This document shows, one piece after another, positions 33,663 through 41,520 of a DNA stretch of 64,000 bases. Positions within the stretch are counted from its first letter, which is position 1. Each line of letters begins with the position of its first letter. Made by a program: the position numbers and the translations under genes. Under the pieces are notes generated by a model. It was not told the origin of the DNA. It did not search any database and saw only the letters and a list, made by a program, of their open reading frames with translations. Origin of the DNA: Myxococcus dinghuensis. GTDB lineage: Bacteria; Myxococcota; Myxococcia; Myxococcales; Myxococcaceae. The stretch lies in assembly GCF_024198235.1 (NCBI RefSeq), contig NZ_JAKCFB010000028.1:1-64000 (forward strand). Direction: 5' to 3'.

Positions 33663-34550
33663 TTGGTGAAACCCGACACGCAGAAGCGGGCCCTCGGCCG
33701 CGGGCTCTCCGCGCTCATCCCCCAGGCCGCTCCCGGCAAGGCCGCCGAACAGGCCGCGCTCAAGGCCGGCGTCCTCAAGCTCCCCATCGAGGCCATCCAC
33801 CGGGACAAGGACCAGCCCCGGCGCTACTTCGACGAGGAGAAGCTCAAGGAGCTCTCCGAGTCCATCAAGGCCCAGGGCATCCTCCAGCCCATCATCGTCC
33901 GCAAGGACGGTGACGGCTACCGCATCATCGCCGGCGAGCGCCGCTGGCGCGCGTCCCAGGCCGCGGGCCTCAAGGAAGTGCCCGCCATCGTCAAGGACGT
34001 CACGGAGGTCCAGGCCTTCGAGCTCGCCCTCGTCGAGAACCTCCAGCGCGCGGACTTGAACCCCATCGAGGAGGCGGAGGGCTACAAGCGCCTGACGGAC
34101 GAGTTCCGCCTCACGCAGGAGCAGATCAGCCAGCGCGTGGGCAAGGACCGCTCCACCGTCGCCAACGCGCTGCGCCTGCTCGCCCTCCCGGCGGACGTGA
34201 AGAACATGGTGGCGGACGGCTCCCTCAGCATGGGGCACGCCCGGGCCCTCTTGGGGGTCCCCCGCCTGCCCGAAATGCAGAACCTGGCCCGTCAGGTCGC
34301 GGAGAAGAAGCTCTCCGTGCGTGACACGGAGCGGCTGGTCCAGCAGAGTCGCACCCACGGCAAGAAGGATGCGGGCAAGACGCCGCCGAAGCAGAGCCCG
34401 CAGGTGAAGTCGCTGGTGGAGGAGCTCCAGCGTCGTCTGGGGACGAAGGTCCGGTTGACCGAGCGAAGCCCCGGAAAGGGCACCATCGAGGTGGACTTCT
34501 TCTCCTACGATGACCTGGACCGGCTGTTGAAGCTGCTCAGGAAGGAGTAG
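33663..34550 (+). CDS. parB: chromosome-partitioning protein ParB (Spo0J), CTPase clamp
   Basis: A 295-residue ParB that recognises parS and, as shown for the family, slides as a CTP-dependent clamp. The N-terminal peptide ALGRGLSALIPQA (10-22) is the ParA-stimulating segment. The CTP-binding domain carries GERRWRASQAAG (91-102) and ENLQRADLNPIEEAEG (125-140). The HTH is about 150-172 (LTQEQISQRVGKDRSTVANALR). The C-terminal dimer domain ends in YDDLDRLLKLLRKE. The start codon is TTG at 33663, preceded by GGAG eight bases upstream; a GTG immediately follows and would be the only alternative. It is 59 bases after parA and 3 bases before bacM. Confidence 0.96.
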   Translation: MVKPDTQKRALGRGLSALIPQAAPGKAAEQAALKAGVLKLPIEAIHRDKDQPRRYFDEEKLKELSESIKAQGILQPIIVRKDGDGYRIIAGERRWRASQAAGLKEVPAIVKDVTEVQAFELALVENLQRADLNPIEEAEGYKRLTDEFRLTQEQISQRVGKDRSTVANALRLLALPADVKNMVADGSLSMGHARALLGVPRLPEMQNLARQVAEKKLSVRDTERLVQQSRTHGKKDAGKTPPKQSPQVKSLVEELQRRLGTKVRLTERSPGKGTIEVDFFSYDDLDRLLKLLRKE

Positions 34551-34553
34551 CGC

Positions 34554-35000
34554 GTGGCGCTCCTTGGCGGGAAGAAAGACGAAGTACCCAGCAAGCCTCT
34601 GTTCAAGCGGGAGGAGGAATCCGTGTCGCAGCGCTCTGGTGAGGTTCATACGCTCCTGGGCAAGGGGAGCGAGTTCGAGGGAAAGCTCACCTTCGAGGGG
34701 CAGGTCCGCATCGACGGCAAGTTCCAGGGGCAGATCATCACCAAGGACGTGCTCGTCATTGGTGATGGCGCCAAGGTCCAGGCCGAAATCCAGGCCGGCA
34801 CCGTCATCATCAACGGTCAGGTCGAAGGAAACGTGAAGGCCACGCAGATCATCGAGCTGAAGACGCCGGGTCGCGTGAAGGGCAACCTGGAGACGCCGTC
34901 GCTGTCCATGGACCGCGGCGTCATCTTCGAGGGTTCGCTCAAGATGGAGAACCTGGGCAACGCCTCCCGCCCTCCTCCGCCTGGCGGCGAGAAGAAGTAG
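34554..35000 (+). CDS. bacM: bactofilin (BacM-like)
   Basis: A 148-residue bactofilin, a polymer-forming cytoskeletal protein. After a basic, flexible N-terminus (about 1-33) the beta-helix core covers about 34-128, with six-residue rungs visible in EGKLTFEGQVRIDGKFQGQI, GDGAKVQAEIQAGTVIINGQVEGNV and the closing LETPSLSMDRGVIFEGSLKM. A Pro-rich tail follows (RPPPPGGEKK). The start is GTG 34554, three bases after the parB stop, so translational coupling is likely. M. xanthus has a bactofilin gene, bacM, directly after parAB, whose loss changes cell shape, and BacM is N-terminally processed there. I use that symbol on length, position and tail; other bactofilin paralogues exist. Confidence 0.9.
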   Translation: MALLGGKKDEVPSKPLFKREEESVSQRSGEVHTLLGKGSEFEGKLTFEGQVRIDGKFQGQIITKDVLVIGDGAKVQAEIQAGTVIINGQVEGNVKATQIIELKTPGRVKGNLETPSLSMDRGVIFEGSLKMENLGNASRPPPPGGEKK

Positions 35001-35003
35001 GCC

Positions 35004-35546
35004 GTGGGTCGGGGGGCTCACCTCGCGCCCGCCCTCGCGCTGGCGCTCTGCCTGCTGTCCGGCTGCAAGGGCTGCAACGAGGAGGGGGCCTCCCCGGCCA
35101 CTTCCTCGGAGGGCTCGGCGTCCGGACGCTCGGGCGTGAAGGTGCCCCTGCCGGACGGCTGGTCCGCGCAGGTGGCCCCGGACGACAGCTTCCAGGCGGG
35201 CCCGCCCGGCCGCCCGGTGCTGCGCGTGGACCTCCGCCGCGGCCAGGGGGCGCAGCTCCCCAAGGTCGACGAGCTGGCGGAGCGCGTGCGCGCCGAATCC
35301 AAGAGCATGGAGGTGTCGCTGGACCAGGAAGAGTCCTCGGACACCTATTCCCTCCTGCGCGTCACCCTGACGCCCAAGCTGGGCGACGGAGGGCTGGGCA
35401 CCCCGGCTCCCGCCCTGCTCGGCGCGCGTCGCGTGGGGCAGGACCTCTTCCTCTGCGCCACGCTGCCCGGCGCCTCCGGCGAGGACGTGCTCCTGGCCAC
35501 CGAGGCGTGCCGCACCATCGAAATCCAGACGGCCGCGCCCCGCTAG
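35004..35546 (+). CDS. predicted lipoprotein (180 aa)
   Basis: Starts at GTG 35004, three bases after the bacM stop. The N-terminus MGRGAHLAPALALALCLLSGC is a classical lipoprotein signal with lipobox L18-S19-G20-C21 and Lys at +2. The mature part begins with a flexible Ser/Glu region and then a domain with VKVPLPDGWSAQVAPDDSF, GRPVLRVDLRRG and LLRVTLTP, which suggests a beta-rich fold of unknown kind. Its close spacing makes it the probable fourth gene of the parA operon. I recognise no family. Confidence 0.7.
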   Translation: MGRGAHLAPALALALCLLSGCKGCNEEGASPATSSEGSASGRSGVKVPLPDGWSAQVAPDDSFQAGPPGRPVLRVDLRRGQGAQLPKVDELAERVRAESKSMEVSLDQEESSDTYSLLRVTLTPKLGDGGLGTPAPALLGARRVGQDLFLCATLPGASGEDVLLATEACRTIEIQTAAPR

Positions 35547-35657
35547 CGCCGGGTGCCCGCCTGCCCTGGCGCGCGACGTCCGGGCGCGGAGGGCATCTCC
35601 TGGAGGCGCGACTCGCCGTCGCGCGTGGGGATGCCGAGCTTTCCCCCGGGAGGCGTC

Positions 35658-36125
35658 ATGGACGACTGGAGACAGAACCTCGTCGAGGACGACGCGGGCG
35701 TGCGGGACGTGCTGGCGCACTCGCGCCGGGTCGCGGTGCTCGGCATCCGCTCCGAGCGCTTCGCGCACAAGCCCGCGCATGCGGTGCCGGCGTTCCTCCA
35801 GGCCCACGGCTACGACATCGTCCCGGTGTCGGTGCACGGTGAGACGGAGCCCATCCTGGGGCGTCCGGTGTACGCGGCCGTGGCGGACATCCCCGGGCCG
35901 GTGGACGTGGTGGAGGTGTTCCGTCGTCCAGAGGACATCGACGCGCACGTGGACGACCTGCTGGCGAAGCGGCCCCGCGCCGTCTGGTTCCAGCTGGGCA
36001 TCCGCAACGACGCCGCGGCCGAGCGCCTGGCCCGCGCGGGCATCCGCGTGGTGCAGGACCGGTGCATGAAGGTGGAGCTGATGCGCCTCCTCGAGGCGCG
36101 CGCACGGGCGGGTGTCCCCGGTTGA
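35658..36125 (+). CDS. CoA-binding domain protein (YccU type)
   Basis: A 155-residue single-domain Rossmann-like protein. The N-terminal nucleotide-binding strand and turn read RRVAVLGIRSERFAHKPAHAVPAFLQAHGYDIVPV. Further conserved features are PILGRPVYAAVADIPGPVDVVEVFRRPEDI, then VWFQLGIRNDAAAERLARAGIRVVQDRCMKVEL, the signature end of the CoA_binding_2 family. The role is unknown; related domains are found in succinyl-CoA synthetase subunits. The start at 35658 follows GGGAGG at 6-11 bases. It lies about 110 bases after the lipoprotein gene and may have its own promoter. Confidence 0.88.
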   Translation: MDDWRQNLVEDDAGVRDVLAHSRRVAVLGIRSERFAHKPAHAVPAFLQAHGYDIVPVSVHGETEPILGRPVYAAVADIPGPVDVVEVFRRPEDIDAHVDDLLAKRPRAVWFQLGIRNDAAAERLARAGIRVVQDRCMKVELMRLLEARARAGVPG

Positions 36126-36391
36126 CTCGCGGCGCGAGGGGGCAGGCAGGCGCGGGGCGCGGATGAACAACGGACGGGCGCCGGGCGTCTCACGCGTTAT
36201 GGAAGAAACGATGGACCGGTGGCCTCCGACCTCGGGACGATGGGTGCACTTCCGTGCACGCCGTGTCGCCTTCGTCACGCGGGGACTTCCCGAATCCGTC
36301 GCGAATCCATAACCTGCAGTTCCCCGGCCCGTGATGGGTGAGCTCCCTCCCATCCAGGACCTCCACGCAGTGCCCCGCAAGGAGTCCCCGC

Positions 36392-36577
36392 ATGTCGTTC
36401 ACCGGAATGCTCCCCCTTCACCTTGCCACCGTGGACCTCAGCCCCGTGGGGGAGCGGATGCTGGCCGCCGGGGGGCTGGCCGTCACCGTCCTCGCCGCGC
36501 TCTGGTACGCGTGGACCCGCCCCGTGGCCCAGCCGGTGCCGGTGCGCGTCTCCTCGCGCCGCCAGCCCAGGCGCTAG
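36392..36577 (+). CDS. small single-pass membrane protein (61 aa)
   Basis: A 61-residue protein with one strong hydrophobic segment (about 23-41, MLAAGGLAVTVLAALWYAW) and a basic Arg-rich C-terminus (VSSRRQPRR), so the C-terminus is probably cytoplasmic. AAGGAG lies eight bases before the ATG, a better ribosome binding site than most in the window, which is the main reason to accept this short gene. No family is recognised. It is followed by a 10-bp stem hairpin and is convergent with egtD. Confidence 0.6.
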   Translation: MSFTGMLPLHLATVDLSPVGERMLAAGGLAVTVLAALWYAWTRPVAQPVPVRVSSRRQPRR

Positions 36578-36596
36578 TCCCGTCGTCGTGAAGACC

Positions 36597-36623
36597 GCGA
36601 TGGCCCGGTGGAAGGGCCATCGC
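36597..36623. terminator. GC-rich stem-loop between convergent genes
   Basis: Perfect 10-bp stem GCGATGGCCC (36597-36606) with GGGCCATCGC (36614-36623) and a 7-base loop. It lies between the small membrane protein gene and the end of egtD. There is no T-tract. Confidence 0.45.
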
Positions 36624-36706
36624 CTCATGCCGCACCGCGGAGCCAGGACACGCAGGCGCGAAGCGGTGGCCGCTGGAAGGCGGCCCGCCCACGCGCCCGG
36701 TCCTCC

Positions 36707-37729
36707 TCACTCCTTCAGCGCCAGGGACAAGGCGAAGTCACCCGCCTCGTCCGTCCACCACGCCGCCAGGCGCAGGCCCGCCTCCGCCAGCTCCTGCTCC
36801 ACGCGCGGCTGCTGGAACTTGCAGCTCACCTCGGTGCGCAGCACCTCGCCCTCCGCGAACTCCACGCGGCGGCGGAGCGTGGTCAGCCACACCGACTGCG
36901 TGCGCCGCGACACCAGCCGCATCTCCACCCAGTGGTGGTGCTCGTCGAAGGGCGCGAAGTGCTCGAAGGCGTCCGGGTCGAAGTTCCCGCCCAGCTCGCG
37001 GTTGAGCACGCGCAGCACGTTGCGGTTGAACTCCGCCGTCACGCCCGCGCTGTCGTTGTAGGCCGCGTACAGCCGCTCGCGGTCCTTGATGAGGTCCGTG
37101 CCCAGCAGCAGCCCGTCCCCCGGCCGCAGCCCCGCGGACAGCTCCCCGAGGAAGCGCGCGCGCTCGGGCGGCTTGAGGTTGCCGATGGTGCCACCCAGGA
37201 AGGCCACCAGCCGGCGGCCTCCCTCCGGGAGGCGGTCCAGGTGGTGGTGGAAGTCGCCCACCACCGCGTGCACCGCGACGCCCGGATATTCGCGCGCCAG
37301 GGACGCCGCCGCGCGGCGCAGGAAGCCCTCGCTCACGTCGAAGGGGACGATGCGCGACAACTGCCCCGCCTCCAGCATGGCGTCGAGCAGCAGGCGCGTC
37401 TTCTCGCTGGTGCCGCTGCCCAGCTCGATGAGCGTCGTCGCGCCGCTCAGCCGCGCCACGTCCCCCGCGTGGGCGAGCAGGATTTCGCGCTCGCGCCGCG
37501 TGGGGTAGTACTCCGGCAGCCGGGTGATGTCGTCGAAGAGCTGGCTGCCCCGCTCGTCGTAGAGCCACCGGGGCGACAGCTCCTTGGGCGAGCCGCACAA
37601 CCCCCGCAGCACCTCCTGCCGCAGCGCGCGCTTCGCGTCGCCGGGCCGGACGTGGACGTCCACCCTCACCCCGGGGACCCCGCGCACCTCGTTCCCCGGC
37701 ATCTCCTCTGGCTGCACCGTCACCCTCAT
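36707..37729 (-). CDS. egtD: L-histidine N-alpha-methyltransferase EgtD
   Basis: A 340-residue SAM-dependent enzyme that trimethylates histidine to hercynine, the first step of ergothioneine synthesis. The substrate-binding YDERGSQLFDDITRLPEYYPTRRE (about 57-80) and the SAM motif IELGSGTSEKTRLLL (101-115) are those of the EgtD family. Further matches are VPFDVSEGFL, FLGGTIGNL and LLGTDLIKD. The start at 37729 is chosen because GGGAGGTGA precedes it and the egtB stop lies only four bases upstream (37734-37736); an upstream start would need 27 extra residues inside egtB. It forms an operon with egtB. Confidence 0.93.
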   Translation of the reverse strand: MRVTVQPEEMPGNEVRGVPGVRVDVHVRPGDAKRALRQEVLRGLCGSPKELSPRWLYDERGSQLFDDITRLPEYYPTRREREILLAHAGDVARLSGATTLIELGSGTSEKTRLLLDAMLEAGQLSRIVPFDVSEGFLRRAAASLAREYPGVAVHAVVGDFHHHLDRLPEGGRRLVAFLGGTIGNLKPPERARFLGELSAGLRPGDGLLLGTDLIKDRERLYAAYNDSAGVTAEFNRNVLRVLNRELGGNFDPDAFEHFAPFDEHHHWVEMRLVSRRTQSVWLTTLRRRVEFAEGEVLRTEVSCKFQQPRVEQELAEAGLRLAAWWTDEAGDFALSLALKE

Positions 37730-37733
37730 CCCG

Positions 37734-39083
37734 TCACCTCCCGTCGCGTGCACACCGGAAGCCGGCGAAGATCTGCCGGCGGATGGGGAAGTCCCAGTTG
37801 CGGAAGCCATTGCGCACCGCCACCGGCGCGCTGGCCCAGGCCCCCCCTCGAAGCACCTTGTATCCGTCGCCGAAGAACACCTCCGAGTACTCCCGATACG
37901 GGAACGCCTCGAAGCCGGCGTAGGGCGTGAAGTCGCTCGCGGTCCACTCCCAGACGTCGCCCAGCAGGCCCCAGACGCCCTCCGCGCTGCGGCCCTCCGG
38001 GTGACTGCCCACGGGGCGCGGGCCCCACGCGTCTCCGCCCAGGTTGGCGTGCCCGGCGGTGGGCGGCGCGTCGCCCCACGGGTGCGCGCGCGCCACGCCG
38101 TCCCCCCCGTGCGCGGCCCGCTCCCACTCGGCCTCCGTGGGCAGCCGCTTGCCGGCCCAGCGCGCGTACGCGTCCGCCTCGTACCAGCACACGTGCTGCA
38201 CGGGTTCGTCCCACGGCAGCCGCTCCACCTGGCCGAAGCGCCGGCGCAGCCAGCGCGAGCCCTCCTGGGCCATCCAGAACTGCGGGTGGCGCAGGCGCTC
38301 GGCCTGGACGAAGTCCCAGCCCTCCGGGTGCCACCAGCGCGCGTCGTCGTAGCCGCCGGACTCGACGAAGCCGCGGTACTCGCCGTTCGTCACGGGGTGC
38401 GCGTCGAGGAAGAAGGGCGACAGCGCGCGCGTGTGCGCGGGCCGCTCGTTGTCGTAGGCCCACGGGTGTTCGCTGCCCAGGCGCGCCACGCCGCCGGGGA
38501 TGAAGACCTCGTGGCGCGGCACCGGGCCCGGGTGGGGCCGCGGGCTCGTGGGCGGGAGGCGGTACTCCACCTCCGTCATGAGCTGGAGCGTGGCGGCCAG
38601 CGTCTCCACGTGCTGCTGCTCGTGCTGCGCCACCATGCCGAAGACGTAGCCGCCGCGGAGCAGGGGCGTGTCGCCGCGCTCGGGCACGCCGTCCGCCAGG
38701 TGCTCGCGCACGGCCTCGCGCACGCGCGCGGCGTAGGCGAAGGCGTCCTCTGGCGGCAGCAGCGGCAGGGCGGCGCGCGTGCCACGCGGGTGCTGGAACG
38801 CGTCGTAGATGCGGTCGAACGCGGGGTCGGTGAGGGCCGGCGCTCCCAGGGCGCGCAGCAGCCACTGCTCCTCGTAGTTGGCGACGTGCGCCACGTCCCA
38901 GATGAGCGGCGACATCAGCGGCGAGTGCTGCCGCAGCAGCGTCGACTCGGGGAGGCCCGCGAGCATGCCCAGCAGCCGGGCGCGCGCGGCGCACAGCTCC
39001 CGCCAGGCGCGCGCCTTCCACCCCGGCTCCGCTCCGACGCCCGCGCGAGGCGCGCTGCTCCATTCATCCGCGATGAGGGACAT
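37734..39083 (-). CDS. egtB: ergothioneine biosynthesis sulfoxide synthase EgtB
   Basis: A 449-residue non-haem iron enzyme that joins hercynine with a thiol (gamma-glutamylcysteine or cysteine) to give the sulfoxide. The N-terminal DinB-like domain supplies the iron ligands: His66 in DVAHVANYEEQW, and His154 and His158 in MVAQHEQQHVE. The C-terminal part (about 190-449) is an FGE-sulfatase fold with FIPGG, YDNERPAHTRALSPFFLDAHPVTNGEYRGFV, KRLPTEAEWERAA and GFRNWDFPIRRQIFAGFRCAR. The start at 39083 is the first ATG that gives the family N-terminus. The frame runs open a further 516 bases upstream through the divergent region, which I judge to be chance. No egtA, egtC or egtE lies beside it. 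The related selenium enzyme SenA is unlikely without senB and senC nearby. Confidence 0.92.
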   Translation of the reverse strand: MSLIADEWSSAPRAGVGAEPGWKARAWRELCAARARLLGMLAGLPESTLLRQHSPLMSPLIWDVAHVANYEEQWLLRALGAPALTDPAFDRIYDAFQHPRGTRAALPLLPPEDAFAYAARVREAVREHLADGVPERGDTPLLRGGYVFGMVAQHEQQHVETLAATLQLMTEVEYRLPPTSPRPHPGPVPRHEVFIPGGVARLGSEHPWAYDNERPAHTRALSPFFLDAHPVTNGEYRGFVESGGYDDARWWHPEGWDFVQAERLRHPQFWMAQEGSRWLRRRFGQVERLPWDEPVQHVCWYEADAYARWAGKRLPTEAEWERAAHGGDGVARAHPWGDAPPTAGHANLGGDAWGPRPVGSHPEGRSAEGVWGLLGDVWEWTASDFTPYAGFEAFPYREYSEVFFGDGYKVLRGGAWASAPVAVRNGFRNWDFPIRRQIFAGFRCARDGR

Positions 39084-39392
39084 GTCGGTCCGTAGGGTGG
39101 GCGCGCTCCGGCGCGGAGGTAAGTCCCCGCCGTCCACGGCCGGAGGCCGCCGTGCGGGAATGTACGTTTCCCAGGCGGGAGGCCGACTTGGCGGGTGCCG
39201 CGTCGGTCCGCTCGCGCGGCACCCGTGACGTCCGCTCCGCCGCGCGACGCGGGGCGCGGGGCCGGCGCGCGCGCGAGTCGACCCCGGAGGGCGCGCGTCG
39301 CGCTCGCGGGAGGGCCGCCTTATCTGTCCACTTTCGCCGTGTCCGCCCGGGCGCCGGTCGCGGCCGGGGGAGGGCGCCCTTATGCTCCGACC
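39084..39392. promoter_or_regulatory. divergent egtB/receiver intergenic region with a 60-bp-spaced direct repeat
   Basis: The sequence GGAGGGC followed by G/C then CCTTAT occurs twice, near 39309-39323 and 39369-39383. The second copy ends in TATGCT only seven bases before the ATG of the receiver gene. No other gene is seen. Confidence 0.35.
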
Positions 39393-39770
39393 ATGGCCAG
39401 CGCCGAGAAGCACAGCCGTGTGCTCGTCGTGGAAGACGAAGACGACATCCGCGCGGCCATCGCGGAGATTCTCGAGGGCGAGGGCTACGACGTCACCATC
39501 GCCACCAACGGCCGCGAGGCGCTGGAGGAGCTGGAGGACCCGCGCTACGCGCCCAGCCTCATCCTGCTCGACCTGATGATGCCGGAGATGAACGGGCACG
39601 AGTTCCTCGCGTACCGCCAGGGCCAGGCGCGGCTGCGCGACGTGCCCGTCATGGTGCTCACCGCCGTCACCACGGACATCCCCTCCGGCGCCAACGGCCT
39701 CCTGCGCAAGCCCTTCTCCGTGGAGGAGCTGCTGGACGCCGTGCGGCAGCTCCTGCCCATGGCCGCGTGA
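39393..39770 (+). CDS. single-domain response regulator receiver (CheY-like)
   Basis: A 125-residue stand-alone receiver domain. The acidic pocket is VVEDEDD (12-18), the phospho-acceptor Asp60 sits in LILLDLMMPEMNG, the conserved Thr is in VLTAV, and the Lys is in LLRKPFSVEEL. No output domain follows, so it works by protein-protein contact, as CheY or DivK-like proteins do. No histidine kinase is encoded nearby. The start ATG 39393 fits the family and lacks a good Shine-Dalgarno; a TATGCT just upstream raises the possibility of a leaderless message. It is convergent with the next gene, 18 bases away. Confidence 0.9.
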   Translation: MASAEKHSRVLVVEDEDDIRAAIAEILEGEGYDVTIATNGREALEELEDPRYAPSLILLDLMMPEMNGHEFLAYRQGQARLRDVPVMVLTAVTTDIPSGANGLLRKPFSVEELLDAVRQLLPMAA

Positions 39771-39788
39771 GGCGCGCGCGCGCCCGCC

Positions 39789-40061
39789 TCACGGCCCGCG
39801 CGCCACCGCCAGCAGCGTCAGCGTGCGCGAGCGCTCGTCCCAGGCGTAGTCCAGCACCAGCCCGTGCCGGGCGAGCACGTGCCGGAAGGTGCCGGGCTCC
39901 GTGGGGATGGCGCCGCGCACGGACGCCTCGCCCAGCCGCTCCAGCGTCGCCTGGAGGTCGACGAAGGCCTCCGAGGGCATGCGCCCCACCTCCCGCCACG
40001 CCTGGGGCGAGTAGTGGATGCGGTGGGGCCCCGGTGGGCGCTGGCGGGCGTGCTGCGGCAT
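39789..40061 (-). CDS. RelE/ParE-fold-like small protein
   Basis: A 90-residue protein: IHYSPQAWREVGRMPSEAFVDLQATLERLGE, then FRHVLARHGLVLDYAWDERSRTLTLLAVARGP. The order helix, helix, then strands ending in an L-x-L-L-x-V-x-R-G motif is that of RelE/ParE-type toxins and plasmid-stabilisation proteins. The catalytic residues of RelE are not clear, and no antitoxin gene is adjacent on the same strand; the XRE regulator at 41116 lies more than 1 kb away on the other strand. The start is ATG 40061 with GGGAGAA about 12 bases upstream; ATG 40079 is an alternative. Function remains open. Confidence 0.5.
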   Translation of the reverse strand: MPQHARQRPPGPHRIHYSPQAWREVGRMPSEAFVDLQATLERLGEASVRGAIPTEPGTFRHVLARHGLVLDYAWDERSRTLTLLAVARGP

Positions 40062-40335
40062 GATCAGCCGTTCTCCCATGCCAGTCGCGTGCCCACGCCT
40101 GAGTGCGCGAGGACTCGCCTGGAGGTGCGGGCGGGGGCGGCGCCAGGCTGAAGGAGTTACAGCAGGGCAGGCGAGCGGCCGGAAGAAACGACAGGCGAGC
40201 GGGCGTGGGGGATTGGTCGCGCGGCCGTGGAGGGGCCGGCGCCCCGAGCCGCCGCCGCGCCCCGGCTGCCCGCCCGCGTCCCGCGTGGCCACGTTGCTCC
40301 ATGGGGGCGAGCGTGGCCCCGGACAAGGAGAAGCC

Positions 40336-40869
40336 ATGGCACGGCGGAGGTACACCCCCTGGTCTGCCACCAACGGGCTTTTGTTCGGCATCGTCGCGGG
40401 CGTGGTGCTGGCCCTGTCGGAGGTGGTGCTGGCGCTCGCCGCGGGGGAGAGCCTGGCGCGGCCGGTGCGCATGGCCGCGGGCATGGTGCTGGGCCCGCCG
40501 GCCTTCGGCGCGGACTACCCGGTGGGGCGCCTGGTGCTCCCCGCCGTGCTCGTCCACCTGGCCCTGTCCGCCATCGCCGGCGTCTTCTACTCGTTCCTGG
40601 ACGCGATGCTGCCGCCGGATGGCCGTGGCCGCTGGGAGTTCCAGGCCGCGGTGGGGATGCTGTTCGGCATCGCCGTGTGGTTCGTGGGCTTCCAGTTCGT
40701 GGCGCGCGGCTACTTCCCCTGGTTCCTCGACGTGCCCCAGTTCCCCCAAATCGTGGTGCACGCCGTCTTCTTCGGCCTGCCGCTGTCCCTGTTCTTCACC
40801 GCCGCGGAGCGCCGTCGCGCGCTGCTGGACGTGATGGAGGGCGAGGGCGGAGACACGCCCCTGGCGTGA
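40336..40869 (+). CDS. integral membrane protein of unknown function (177 aa)
   Basis: Four hydrophobic segments are visible (about 13-35, 62-86, 104-125 and 137-156), separated by short loops, one with conserved-looking GPPAFGADYPVGRL. Length and arrangement recall small DUF membrane proteins of myxobacteria, but I do not assign a family. The ATG at 40336 follows AAGGAG by five bases, which decides the start. It is monocistronic, divergent from the RelE-like gene. Confidence 0.7.
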   Translation: MARRRYTPWSATNGLLFGIVAGVVLALSEVVLALAAGESLARPVRMAAGMVLGPPAFGADYPVGRLVLPAVLVHLALSAIAGVFYSFLDAMLPPDGRGRWEFQAAVGMLFGIAVWFVGFQFVARGYFPWFLDVPQFPQIVVHAVFFGLPLSLFFTAAERRRALLDVMEGEGGDTPLA

Positions 40870-41006
40870 GCGCGCGGAGGGAACGCCGCGAGGCCCGCCA
40901 CCGTCCAATCCCGAGGAGGCAGACCGTCCACGGCGTCGTGTCCCGAGGCCCTCGCGAGGGGCACGGCGGAGGTGCGCGCGAGGGTGTCGCGCTGCGTCGC
41001 GCGCGT

Positions 41007-41060
41007 TTGAAAAAACGCTGAAGGTATGGTGAAAGTACCCGACCTTCAGGGTTATCTAGG
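41007..41060 (+). promoter_or_regulatory. AT-rich upstream site with inverted repeat before the XRE gene
   Basis: CTGAAGGT (41018-41025) and ACCTTCAG (41042-41049) are perfect inverted 8-mers, 24 bp centre to centre. TTGAAA (41007-41012) and TTATCT (41052-41057) flank them. The position just upstream of a HTH gene is suitable for an autoregulatory operator. Confidence 0.4.
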
Positions 41061-41115
41061 GGCCACCGAGGTGCCTGGAGCCAGGGCCCTCCTCTCGTGG
41101 ACGACTGACACACGC

Positions 41116-41496
41116 ATGGACACAGAACTGGCGAGCATGCTGGGAGCGGCGGCAAGGGCCGCCCGGGTGCGGATGGGGCTGACGCAAGCGGATGTGGCCG
41201 AGCGCATCGGCATGGCGTCGGAGGTCTACGGGCGCCTGGAGCGTGGCCACATGCTGCCCAGCGTGCAGAACCTGCGGCGGCTGTGTGTGGTGCTCAGCGT
41301 CCCGCCCCACGAGCTGCTCGGCCTGGGAGACGACCTGGCGGCGCCCCCGCCGGCGAAGGACAAGGGCGGGCCGAAGGGCCGCGAGGACGACACCCCGGAG
41401 ATGCGCCGGCTGATGCGCAACCTGCGCAAGCTGTCCCCGGTGCAGCTCAAGCTGATGAACCTGGTCGCCTCCGCGATGCAGCAGAAGAAGAAGTAG
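41116..41496 (+). CDS. XRE-family HTH transcriptional regulator
   Basis: A 126-residue DNA-binding protein. The Cro/C1 HTH covers about 7-63: LGAAARAARVRMGLTQADVAERIGMASEVYGRLERGHMLPSVQNLRRLCVVLSV. The rest is an acidic/basic linker (APPPAKDKGGPKGRED) and a C-terminal helix (MRRLMRNLRKLSPVQLKLMNLVASAM) suited to dimerisation. The start at 41116 gives the usual short N-terminus MDTELASML; an upstream in-frame start would add 30 residues without HTH similarity. An inverted repeat 67-98 bases upstream could be its own operator. It is convergent with the kinase gene. Confidence 0.88.
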   Translation: MDTELASMLGAAARAARVRMGLTQADVAERIGMASEVYGRLERGHMLPSVQNLRRLCVVLSVPPHELLGLGDDLAAPPPAKDKGGPKGREDDTPEMRRLMRNLRKLSPVQLKLMNLVASAMQQKKK

Positions 41497-41520
41497 CCCG
41501 CCTCCCAGGCCTCGACCCCC

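Noticed and set aside
39083-39599. N-terminal extension of egtB by 172 residues
   Set aside because: It would run through the divergent promoter region and the receiver gene; the family N-terminus starts at 39083.
39789-41496. Toxin-antitoxin pair made of the RelE-like gene and the XRE regulator
   Set aside because: They are on opposite strands, more than 1 kb apart, with a membrane-protein gene between them; there is no operon structure.
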